Assembly (NCBI GenBank): GCA_022496205.1 | Contig: WTXD01000167.1 | Span: forward strand, 1 to 22,982 | Reading direction: 5' to 3' | Source of the DNA: Gloeopeniophorella convolvens | Lineage: Eukaryota; Basidiomycota; Agaricomycetes; Russulales | DNA length: 22,982 nucleotides | In this document: positions 1 through 8,619 of the stretch, piece after piece | Position numbering within the stretch: position 1 is the first letter of the stretch | Layout of the letters: each line of letters starts with the position of its first letter | Position numbers and translations under genes: made by a program | Notes under the pieces: model-generated | Databases searched by the model: none | What the model was told of the DNA's origin: nothing | The model's input: the letters and a program-made list of their open reading frames with translations, nothing else

Positions 1-659
1 CCTCTCTGCGCGCACTCCGCGAGTGAGTCCTGACACCTGACGGTGCAGTCAGGGTTCCCACCTGCAGACGATGATCTTCGCAACTGGTTGGCTGTATCAC
101 GCCCATCTGACCGGGAGGAGACCTCAAGGAGGCTGCACACTTTTTTGCACTCACTCCTGGAGGTCACATTGCGGCGATTGAAGGAGATAGAATCACTGTC
201 GCAAGGTATCGTGTCGTGTGCCTTCGCGACTTGTGTGTGTGTGTGCTAAATGACTCTCAGGTGCGCCGGAAAAGCTCGAGTTCTCTGGAAAGACTTGGAC
301 TGTGGACGATATGCTGGCTGGGAAGTACAAACCTTCAGAACAATCGGAGCGTCAGAACGCCGTTGGCTTCCTCACCAGGCGCCAAGAACGTTTGGCGTCT
401 GCTTTCCGTCATCTGATGACCCATGGACAAGAGTTTGACAGCACAAACGATTATCGTCAGGGATTTTTCAAGGACGTCATCCATGGAGCGAATATGGTAC
501 GTCTTGATGGGTCCCTAAGCTATGCTACCATGTCGACTCAGATGTGTCAGTTGAGCCCTGGTGATCTTCTTTGTAAAGTAAAACATGGTAATATTCATAT
601 TTTGGTCGTCATTTTCAGCATGAATTTTTGATACTATAGTAATGCTGATAATACAGCTA

Positions 660-1300
660 TTATAGTAAAAACTTCTATAAAGTGCACACTACACTGCTAA
701 CATGATAGTGCCTACTATAAACACTATTATAAATACAATAGTATACTATGTATTGTACTATCAGTACTAGTAAATACTATAGTATATATATAGTCTTACT
801 TAGAGTACTATAGTAAATATTATAGTGTAGTATATACAGTTCTACCAGCACTATAGTAATTACTATAGTATACTATACATGGGCATATCAGCCCTATAGT
901 AAATACTATAGTATAATATATATGGTTTTACCAGCACTATAGTGAATACTATACTATACTATATATAGTATTCTTAGCCTTACAATGAATCTTACAGTAT
1001 ACTATATATAATTCTATCAGCCCTTTAGTGAATACTATAGTATAATATACATGGTTTTGTCAGCCTTATAATAAATATTATAGTATACTATACATGGTTC
1101 TATCAGCCCTATAGTGAATACTATAGTATAATATACATGATTCTACCAGTACCATAGTAAATACTATACTATACTATACATAGTCCTACTAGTACTCTAG
1201 TAAATACTATACTATACTATATATAGTTCTATCAGCCCTGTAGTAAATACTATAGTATAATATACATGATTCTACCAGCACTATAGTAAATACTATCCTA
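660..1300. repeat. AT-rich minisatellite, left arm of palindrome
   Basis: Imperfect tandem units of about 61 bp. Each has a TACTATAGTATAATATACATG-like part followed by a TTCTAYCAGCMCTATAGTAAA-like part. About ten units are visible, with small substitutions between them. The mirrored array at about 2340-2990 keeps the same order of variant units but carries about two more. Confidence 0.8.
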
Positions 1301-1320
1301 TTCCAGACTATTCCAGATTC

Positions 1321-1670
1321 TTCCAGGCTCTTCTATAGCCTACCTTGAGTTCCAGTATCCACCTTAGTTCCACTTTCATGTGGGTCACTAGTTATCACAT
1401 GTTGCTGTGTTTATTACATGCAAACCACACTCTTTTTATATATATAAGGGATGCTGTTTTTGCCCTTGTTGCCTCAGTCTGTTAACTTTACTAACTGAGG
1501 CAAGTACTTTACTTCTGGTACTTCTAGACTTGCACTTACTTACTTACTTACTTTAGCTTTGCTCTTGCTTGCCTAGGTATTGCACCAATGATATAAAGTC
1601 TATTGACTTCACTGACTGAGCTTTACTCTTGCTTGCCTAATTGGCACCCTGTTTCTACTATGCTTCAACA
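1321..1670 (+). repeat. Diverged copia-type LTR segment, left arm
   Basis: This segment aligns along its whole length with positions about 8253-8607 of the copia LTR in this window. Shared features in order are TTCCRGRCTCTTCTA, TTCATGTGGGTC, TTATCACATG, a TATA stretch at about 1434-1447, the stem pair GCCTCAGT/ACTGAGGC (1471-1501), GGTATTGCACYAATG, a second GACTGAG and the terminal TGCTTCAACA (1661-1670). Compared with the copia LTR it is AT-richer and has no CpG. The U3 start (TGTTGAGA) is not recognisable, so it is a partial or highly diverged LTR. Confidence 0.72.
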
Positions 1671-1965
1671 ATATAAATAGACTCTTATATATATAAAGAT
1701 AGTGCTAAGACAAGTAGTCCTCAGACTATCCACTTGTGATATTTCTAATCTACTCAACTCATCATTCTTAGTATTCTACTAGTTGCCTTTGCTCTGCTAT
1801 CTTTATTGGTCTACACTAGCTAGTAGATTCAAGGTCAACACCTATAATATTAGTCCTTTACAAAGACTACTCTTTGTGCACCACCTCTGCTCCTCTATAT
1901 ACTAGTATTATAGAAGTAAGTTGTAACAAGAGGTAATCAGCCTCTAGTGCATTGATAGAGAGCTA

Positions 1966-2314
1966 TGTTAAAGCACAGCAAAATAGGGTGCCAATTAGGC
2001 AAGCAAGAGTAAAGCTCAGTCAGTGAAGTCAATAGACTTTATATCATTGGTGCAATACCTAGGCAAGCAAGAGCAAAGCTAAAGTAAGTAAGTAAGTAAG
2101 TGCAAGTCTAGAAGTACCAGAAGTAAAGTACTTGCCTCAGTTAGTAAAGTTAACAGACTGAGGCAACAAGGGCAAAAACAGCATCCCTTATATATATAAA
2201 AAGAGTGTGGTTTGCATGTAATAAACACAGCAACATGTGATAACTAGTGACCCACATGAAAGTGGAACTAAGGTGGATACTGGAACTCAAGGTAGGCTAT
2301 AGAAGAGCCTGGAA
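1966..2314 (-). repeat. Diverged copia-type LTR segment, right arm (inverted)
   Basis: Inverted partner of 1321-1670. Read on the minus strand it ends in GTGCTTTAACA at 1966. Its last 22 bases are closer to the copia LTR end than those of the left partner. The two LTR-like ends face each other across a 295-bp centre that shows neither a clear primer-binding site nor a coding sequence. Confidence 0.7.
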
Positions 2315-2339
2315 GAATCTGGAATAGTCTGGAATAGGA

Positions 2340-2990
2340 TAGTATTTACTATAGTGCTGGTAGAATCATGTATATTATACTATAGTATTTACTACAGGGC
2401 TGATAGAACTATATATAGTATAGTATAGTATTTACTAGAGTACTAGTAGGACTATGTATAGTATAGTATAGTATTTACTATGGTACTGGTAGAATCATGT
2501 ATATTATACTATAGTATTCACTATAGGGCTGATAGAACCATGTATAGTATACTATAATATTCATTGTAAGGCTGACAAAACTATGTATAGTATACTATAG
2601 TATTTACTAGAGTACTGGTAGAATCATGTATATTATACTATAGTATTTACTATAGGGCTGATAGAACCATGTATAGTATACTATAATATTTATTGTAAGG
2701 CTGACAAAACCATGTATATTATACTATAGTATTCACTAAAGGGCTGATAGAATTATATATAGTATACTGTAAGATTCATTGTAAGGCTAAGAATACTATA
2801 TATAGTATAGTATAGTATTCACTATAGTGCTGGTAAAACCATATATATTATACTATAGTATTTACTATAGGGCTGATATGCCCATGTATAGTATACTATA
2901 GTAATTACTATAGTGCTGGTAGAACTGTATATACTACACTATAATATTTACTATAGTACTCTAAGTAAGACTATATATATACTATAGTAT
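2340..2990. repeat. AT-rich minisatellite, right arm of palindrome
   Basis: Reverse-complement counterpart of the array at 660-1300, with variant units in the same mirrored order. An internal block of about two extra units, around 2560-2690, accounts for the longer right arm. Such gain or loss fits unequal exchange or replication slippage after the palindrome formed. Confidence 0.75.
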
Positions 2991-3435
2991 TTACTAGTAC
3001 TGATAGTACAATACATAGTATACTATTGTATTTATAATAGTGTTTATAGTAGGCACTATCATGTTAGCAGTGTAGTGTGCACTTTATAGAAGTTTTTACT
3101 ATAATAGCTGTATTATCAGCATTACTATAGTATCAAAAATTCATGCTGAAAATGACGACCAAAATATGAATATTACCATGTTTTACTTTACAAAGATAGC
3201 TGCCAGTATTGGTCAGTTCGTCATCCCAGGAAGCCGGCAGGTTGATCTGAAGAAAGGTCAGTGGTCATAGGGGACGTTCTTGACCATCGCTTCTCACATC
3301 GACTCCTGCAGGCGACATCACAGAGGCGGCGAAGAGACTGGCTGAATTCATCGACCCTGCCAAAGTCTTGGCTACAAATCGATCCTATTATGGAAGTTAC
3401 GGATCCACGTGTCAGCGACCGTTTCTTATCCTCAT

Positions 3436-3834
3436 TAGCAAAACCGGCAAAACCTTGCGGCCCCTTGCGGGTCTCGCCGGAGTCGCAAGATCTGATATGC
3501 ACTTATCTGGGATTGTTGTAGATTAGAAATCTGGATGTGTACCTAATAGATCAGCTCCAGAATTATAATATGCTGGTCCGATTGCAAAGGGAGATCTCGC
3601 TCTGTGCGTGCAATGGCAATCTACATGGAGCACGTTGCAACCTTCGCAAGGGCCCGTCGGAGGTCATAATTCTCCCCTGCTTCTTGCAAGGGGAGTGTGT
3701 TCCTTTTGTCTCCTTTATAATCAAGTCAATGGTATGGTAGGTCCCAATGAGGTTGTACAATAATATATATGGAACCGGCAAGGCCTCAAAAGGTTGCGAC
3801 AATTGCTATTAGCGATAGAAGCAAAAACTCGTAC
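3436..3834. other. Stretch without recognisable gene
   Basis: Sequence immediately after the break in the NTPase/nuclease homology. I see short recurring words (ACCGGCAA, CCTTGCGG, GGTTGCRA) in both orientations, but no ORF with family resemblance and no clear terminal repeats. The missing middle of the upstream gene (counterpart of about 18405-19258) is not present here. Confidence 0.5.
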
Positions 3835-3907
3835 AAGTTGAGAATCGAACCCTCGATGTGACGCTGGCCGCAAAAAGGACCATATTACCAATACACCACA
3901 AATCAAC
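3835..3907 (-). pseudogene. tRNA-like sequence (tRNA relic or tRNA-derived repeat)
   Basis: On the minus strand it reads, in tRNA order: GTTGATT (acceptor-like, 3907-3901); an A-box-like GTGGTGTATTGGTAA; an anticodon-arm-like TGGTC...GGCCA around a T-rich loop of eight bases; and a B-box GGGTTCGATTCT at about 3842-3851. GTTGA can pair with the terminal TCAAC. The T stem pairs poorly and the anticodon loop has one base too many, so a working tRNA is unlikely. A second B-box-like word lies on the same strand near 3959-3971 without a convincing cloverleaf. Confidence 0.35.
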
Positions 3908-3969
3908 TAACAGTGTTGCTCACTCTCTGCAACATATCCCACATGCCAACACCACGGGAGTCGAATCCG

Positions 3970-4586
3970 AAACTCAGAAATTTTCCAACTTTGCAAAAAC
4001 CTCCCCCTCTTATAACACCAAATAAGATCTTTTTTGTTCTCAATGAGTGATTATTGGAAACTGGGCTTATTTTTTCCTTATCCATCTAAATTGCCACACT
4101 AGTCATAAGACCTGCATCTTATAAACATCTTTAAAAGAACCCTCAAAGATAAGGCACACAATAAGACATAAAAAAGCCAATTAAAAGATAATCACACTAT
4201 GATGCAAAAGCAGTGAAAAGGGAACTAATATTCCAACATTATACTACTAATATTATACACTATTAAGATAACTAGCCCTAACCCTAACCCTAACAACCCC
4301 TCACCTCAAAGACCCAACCCTAACCTTCAACCACAGGTTATCCAGCCAGGGATCAAGGAGCCTGCTGCTCAACAGAGTTAGCAATAGTACATAAAACAGT
4401 GAGGATACATACCTTGTATCAACCAGAAAAGCAAGAGCTAAGAAGGAGAGGCAAGGTAGCAACAAGCTAGCAAGATCTTGTACTAGTAGTAAAGTTAGCA
4501 AAACCATGCAGAACATGCTAAGCACTCACCCTATGCCCAGTTCCATCCTATACTGGCCTCCACTGCAGGTAGTGGGTTTGCAGGTA
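3970..4586. other. CpG-free AT-rich block with telomeric repeats
   Basis: No CpG occurs in these 617 bases, although the DNA to the right (from 4587) is dense in CpG. The block is AT-rich up to about 4270 and then carries CCCTAA repeats. It then has a purine-rich part with AGCAAGAG and GGCAAGGTAGCAACAAG-type words like those in the other CpG-free blocks. No gene is supported; the 74-codon frame on the minus strand at 4301-4525 looks accidental. Confidence 0.6.
4276..4294. repeat. Interstitial telomeric repeat (CCCTAA)3
   Basis: Three perfect CCCTAA units followed by C, then a degenerate ACCCAACCCTAACC at about 4312-4325. TTAGGG is the usual telomere repeat of filamentous basidiomycetes. The tract is too short for a telomere and lies inside the sequence, so it is an interstitial relic or a repair insertion. 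Confidence 0.85.
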
Positions 4587-6422
4587 CGGCGGGAGGGAAG
4601 GGAGGAGGAAAGAGGGGAGCGGGAATGCGGGAAGATGGAGGGAGGAGAAAAGAATGAAGTGACGTGGCAGGGTGCGTCATGAAGGCCGTACATCGTACGA
4701 CACCCGGGTTCGGCCGGATAATTCACACGCACGTCACATGTTCTTGCCGCGCGAGTCCAATCGTTTGACTTGTCGTTTCGTTTCTCGAAAGCAGCGGCTG
4801 AGCGCTGAGCTGTCGTGCTAACTTGGTGTGCCTGCTATGCACACTGTCCGCTCACACGAACTGACCACCGCCCACTCGCACTCCCTGCCATGTCCGCGCC
4901 CCTTCCTTGAAACTCGATAGCGCGCCAACCGCTGGTCTCGTGCTCATCCCTCCCGCCGCGAATGCCTCTGCCGGCAAAACCCTCTCGCTCCTCTCAGTGG
5001 CGAAGAACAGCGCTATGATGCAGCCCTCGCCTCCTGCCCCCTGCCAGGCTCTCCCGGGTGATGCTGGCAGCCGCGCCTGACGGTTCGTCCCCGGCCTCGT
5101 CCCCTACGCCCGCATCGCCGCCCTCGCCCGGCTCGCCTTCCACATCGCCTGCAAACGGCGCTGCGCCCATCAGCGCCTGTGCAGGTACACCGCTCGCTGT
5201 GGCCGGTCCCGCTGCTGGCGCCCTACCGTGATCGTCCGGCGCGGAATCGGTGCAGGGGAACAGTGGGCGGCAGTGTCAGCATTGGCACAGTGGCACACAC
5301 AGGTATGCTATCCACCGCCCCCTCGCTCCCACTCCTCCTGACCCGCCAGTTCATGGCCCCGACGCACTCCGTACGGCGCATACCACGCAGATGCACCAGC
5401 ATACCCAGGTGCCCGTGCACGTGCAGGACCTCTTCGCGCGCATCGCCGAGCAGGACGCGACGTACGCGCAAGACCACCGGCCTCCGTTCCTCCATCAAGC
5501 CCGTTAAGGCTCGGGCACCAGCCCGCACTCTTCGTGCACGCCAGCATCCCCGAACTCGGCCAGGGCGGTGCTGCCGTCCCCGCTCGCCGCCAAGGGCGGC
5601 TCGGCGCGCATCATGGCGGCACACCGGCTCGACGCCTCGAACGGCGTGGGCGCGGAGGTGCACGTTGCGGCGTATGACCTGGGAGCAGGATAGAGCGGCA
5701 GACGCCAGTGTGGCCAAGTGAGCCGGTGTTCAGGGCATACACACAGGTACGCTGCCTCCTGCGCTCTCGCTCCCGCGGCTGCTGACCTACCTGCCCTTCA
5801 CCCCCTCGCCATCGTCCTCCCCATTGGCATTCCTTGCCACCCTCCTCCCTTTCCACCACCTCCACCCGACCAGGTGTCCCCCCGACCAGGCGGCCCGCAT
5901 CATGCTGCACACCACGAGTCGCAGCCCCCGGAGACGCGGTCCCGCGCGTGCGGCTGACAGCCGCCCACGCCTCGGGTACTGTGCAGACTTACACCCCCGC
6001 ACACGGCGCGGACCGTGTACAGTCCACCCCGCCCGCGCCGTACGACACCGACGGCGTCCCCACACCCCTCCCACGCGGCACGTTTGTCCTCGACGCTCGC
6101 ACTAGCGCGCCATGCCGTGCAGACAAGGCGTGCCTCGCTGTTACGCCCGAGTGCGGCCGTGCACCCGCGCCCCCGCAGCCAGATGCAGACGAGGATGCCG
6201 CGCGGAGCCTGCTGCTTGTCGTCAGCGCACGTAGCGCGCGGTGTGGGGTGGACTTTGGCGAGGAGCGCGTGGTGCGTACCGAGTGGGGTGCCAGGGATGG
6301 CGGGGAACATTCCGCCGTCGTGCTGCGTGGGGTCGTGTGCAGGTGGTCGTCATGGGCGCATCCCTCCTGCGTGCCGCGTGCCGCTGCGCGCGTGCACCAC
6401 TTCCTTCTGCTCGTGGTCCGCG
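4587..6422 (+). other. GC-rich gene-like region, unidentified, probably eroded
   Basis: High-GC, CpG-rich stretch with the texture of fungal exons: low-complexity Ser/Pro/Ala coding, for example the frame through 5059-5185, and short open frames joined by intron-like boundaries such as GCAG/GTACAC near 5181 and ACACAG/GTATGC near 5302. Frame 5250-5507 contains a sensible-looking piece, VQDLFARIAEQDATYAQ. A segment around 5288-5350 recurs with changes at 5727-5790 (ACACAGGTAYGCT...CGCTCYC...GCTGAC), which suggests a duplicated exon-intron unit about 440 bp apart. The overlapping long frames on both strands (such as 5179-5721, 5223-5717 and 5834-6439) reflect GC content; I could not assemble one convincing gene. 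No domain recognised. Confidence 0.3.
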
Positions 6423-6690
6423 AGCTCTGCCCTTTTTAGTTACATCATTGCTTTACCTACATTTTTTATAGTATAATGATACAGTTAGGCAAGCTTGGGC
6501 AAGAGTGATACAGAACAATGATAAGGAAGGCAGAAGCAGGGCAGAAGACTCAGGTAAGCTCAAAATTGTAAGATGGCTTCAAGCAGGCCCTAATCAAGCT
6601 CTGAGATCATGAAATCTTTGCTAAGGAAGACTAAGACTGGTAAGCATGGTAAGCAAGGAATAAGACAGGGGTGTTTTTGTAGAGTATATT
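6423..6690. other. CpG-free AT-rich insert
   Basis: These 268 bases contain no CpG and interrupt CpG-dense DNA on both sides. They begin with TTTTTAGTTACATCATTG, include TATAGTATAATGATA (like the palindrome units) and then purine-rich words such as GGCAAGCTTGGGCAAGAG and GGTAAGCATGGTAAGCAAGG. No coding sequence, and no terminal repeats that I could define. Confidence 0.5.
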
Positions 6691-8122
6691 CGGCGTCACG
6701 ATGCTCGACTCTACCCTCCCTCATCACAGAGACAGCTCCTAGGCCTTGCCTCGGTGTGCGGATCCGAACGATGGAACGACAGTGCAATCCGGATCCGTGT
6801 TGCGCAACTTCACCGCTACCAATGTCGTCGCCAGCCCATCACTGTTCCAATTCGCTTCAATGTGCAGTGATGTAAGTAGATCTGATGGTGCGTGTTGGCG
6901 CGCATCCCACTATGATACGGCTGTACCCTGACTTGCACAGCCCCACTAACGTGCGTACCACCAGGCAGCCGACCTCAACCAGCATAAACCCCGCCTCGCT
7001 TGGCATCAGGCCGCCCGTGGTGCTGCTATCGAGCCCGTGCCTGCAGTGAGACCATGACTACCATGCCTGCACAGTGTGTGCCTTGTGGTGAGTCCCATGC
7101 TCGACGCGCTGCCGCTGCCACCATTTGTGTCACCACCACCGCCCAACCATGCAAACATGCGCTCCCACCACTCGAAATTTCTCAGAGTCGTTGCCCACGT
7201 CGCTACCTCCCCACTCCATAGCTGCCCTCTCTAAGGGACCTGTGGTCATCATCCTTGTCGGCAGTGGCCACTCTGGCGCCACAGTGCGCCAACCTTGTCG
7301 TGCGCATGCCCAACCCCACTCACGTTCACCTGCCATATGTAGATCGTACCACTCCTCTCGCAGTCATCGCACCCGCTCCCAATCAGGTGCATCACACCAT
7401 AGACCCTAATTGGCTCAAGATCGAGCATGATATTGATAGCATCGTACGTCCCCACTCTAACACATATTCAAATTCAACTCGATACCCCAGTAGGATGATA
7501 TGTTCGTCGTCCCCGGCGACGTCGTGCTTGTCTCACAGATCTGCGAGGTCAGCCGTTATCTCCCCTGTGCGCATATACCCCCACGCTCACAACTGCACTC
7601 TGATAAGTGCAGCACCAAGACCTAAACTGAGGACAGTGTGCCCGTCCTTGCTCCCAACTCACACCGGCCGCCGCCGCACCCTCTTGCACGTATGTGACGT
7701 CTATCCAAGCCAGGGTGACGTGAACGCGCCACCGCCGCAAGTTCCTTCGCGCGACGATGCCGTGGCGACGTGGCGTGCCGATGCCCGCATCCCCGTTTCC
7801 CCACCGCTCTCTGACGAGCACAGCTCTGTTTTCCCAGACAAGGACGGTCGTATCGTCATCGGATCCGACTCGCCACCCCCGCCGCTACGCAATCACGCAC
7901 GCGCAGCCCGCGCCGCTACCCTGCGCGCCATTGTGTGCTGCGCCGAACTGCCGCCATGCTCTAACGAGCGCAGCCCCACTTTCCTAACCGAGGACACCAT
8001 CCTTGTTCCCCTTTCTAGCTCGCTGCCCCCGCCACTGCACGACTGTGCGCGTGCTGTCCTGCGCGCCATCGAGCGCCACACCGGGCGGCCGTGCCTGCGC
8101 TCTGGCGAGCGTGGCCACGTCG
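6691..8122 (+). pseudogene. Unidentified coding-like region with internal repeats, cut by the 5' LTR
   Basis: A possible exon at about 6746-6871 is followed by a GTAAGT donor (6872) and a CCACCAG acceptor (6964). A long frame opens at 7255 and runs 299 codons into the first 32 bases of the retrotransposon LTR, so its natural end is lost. Its last third contains a tandem repeat of about 46-50 codons starting near 7805, 7955 and 8095. The common elements are PP-x-SxER/DEH, then PPPLxxxARA and LRAI. The LTR interrupts the third unit. No known domain is recognised; composition is Pro/Arg/Ser-rich, so a GC-driven chance frame is possible for the 5' part. Confidence 0.35.
7801..8122 (+). repeat. 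Degenerate tandem coding repeat (about 140-150 bp period)
   Basis: The words CGCTCTCTGACGAGCACAG, CATGCTCTAACGAGCGCAG and GCGCTCTGGCGAGCGTGG recur near 7805, 7955 and 8095. Each is followed by a weakly conserved stretch ending in CCGCTACGCAATCACGCACG or CCACTGCACGACTGTGCGCG. The third unit is truncated by the LTR at 8123. Confidence 0.55.
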
Positions 8123-8607
8123 TGTTGAGACGGACAGTGTCCTGGCAGCTCTGATTAGATTAGATATGGACCTAATGATCAAGGACTATCTTATCTTGTG
8201 TACATAATGTTCTAGACTTAAGGCTGTGTTCAGCCCCACATTCGTTTCCATGTTCCGGACTCTTCTAGGGCATTCCATGACCCACCCTGTACTCCGGTAC
8301 CCACTCTTACTCCGCTTCATGTGGGTCTCCTAGGCTTTCTAAGCATTGTTTATCACATGCTATTGTCGTTCCTTACTTGTATAAAAGGACCTCCTCTTTC
8401 GCCTTTGTAGCCTCAGTCTTTTGACCTTCTCTGACTGAGGCAAGTACACTACCGCTCTTTTCACTTCTACCTTATGCTTACCTTACCTTGTAGCGTCACT
8501 CTGTGTCCTTCAGGTATTGCACTAATGTATCAGTCTTTTGACCTTCTCTGACTGAGCGTCACTCTGTGTCCTTCAGTTGTCACTCCACCCTTTGCTGTGC
8601 TTCAACA
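8123..8607 (+). repeat. Copia 5' LTR
   Basis: Starts TGTTGAGA and ends CTTCAACA, giving the perfect terminal inverted hexamer TGTTGA/TCAACA. A TATA box TATAAAAG lies at 8380-8387. Just downstream is a stem-loop GCCTCAGTC (8410-8418)/GACTGAGGC (8433-8441). The segments CAGTCTTTTGACCTTCTCTG and CGTCACTCTGTGTCCTTCAG each occur twice, an internal partial duplication about 119 bp apart for the first. Confidence 0.95.
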
Positions 8608-8619
8608 GGTTATGGGCCC
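8608..8619 (+). other. Primer-binding site, initiator tRNA-Met anticodon-arm type
   Basis: GGTTATGGGCCC follows the 5' LTR directly. Its complement GGGCCCATAACC contains the CAT anticodon context of an initiator tRNA-Met anticodon stem-loop. Priming by an internal, half-tRNA-iMet fragment is established for Ty1/copia elements such as Drosophila copia. The match to this species' own tRNA is inferred. Confidence 0.75.

Larger units (their letters stand above)
568..3196. repeat. 2.6-kb AT-rich palindrome (foldback-like element) inside an intron
   Basis: The two ends are reverse complements: ATCTTCTTTGTAAAG near 564-578 against CTTTACAAAGAT near 3186-3197. The pairing continues inward as arms 568-1670 and 1966-3196, around an unpaired centre 1671-1965. 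From outside to centre each arm has about 110 bp of unique sequence, an array of roughly 61-bp AT-rich units built on TACTATAGTATA and CAGCACTATAGTAAA, then a 350-bp LTR-like segment. The right arm is about 130 bp longer, matching about two extra units. Only two CpG dinucleotides occur, at 607-608 and 3156-3157, one mirrored in each arm. No convincing target duplication can be told apart from the symmetry itself. Foldback transposons have this design of long inverted repeats with internal direct repeats; an inverted duplication is the alternative. No protein-coding ORF is present. Confidence 0.9.
53..3435 (+). pseudogene. P-loop NTPase/nuclease-like gene, upstream copy, 5' fragment (partial)
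   Basis: Fragment of a multi-exon gene paralogous to the intact gene at 16723-20043. Positions 1-52 are the end of an intron (AG at 51-52). Exons with matching phases lie at 53-205, 261-496, 3217-3256 and 3312-about 3435, corresponding to exons 3, 4, 5 and 7 of the intact copy. Shared landmarks include FPPADDDLRNW, the stretch DDMLAGKYKPSE and RRQERLASAFRHLMTHGQ. The Walker A exon would lie left of the window. The intron 497-3216 carries a 2.6-kb palindrome; its GT (497) and AG (3216) remain, so the palindrome alone need not kill the gene. Similarity to the intact copy stops near 3435, just after PFLIL and before the Walker B acidic pair. The next stretch is unrelated and reaches a stop at about 3521. 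The 3' end of this copy reappears at 15420. Family role is inferred: NTP-driven module of a putative CR-type effector. Confidence 0.72.

Noticed and set aside
568..3196. CRISPR-like array in the AT-rich repeats
   Set aside because: Units are tandem and degenerate with no distinct spacers, and the setting is eukaryotic; it is a minisatellite in a palindrome.
3221..3521. Overlapping frames on both strands presented as independent small genes
   Set aside because: The plus-strand frame is the eroded exon of the upstream NTPase/nuclease copy and the minus-strand frame is its shadow.
4301..4525. Leucine-rich minus-strand frame resembling a membrane segment
   Set aside because: It arises from repeated CTT/TTG words in a CpG-free low-complexity block with telomeric repeats, without a promoter or homologue-like pattern.
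5179..6476. Long overlapping frames on both strands in the GC-rich stretch
   Set aside because: High GC suppresses stop codons; the products are Arg/Pro/Ala-rich, overlap on both strands and show no domain. Only the region as a whole is reported.
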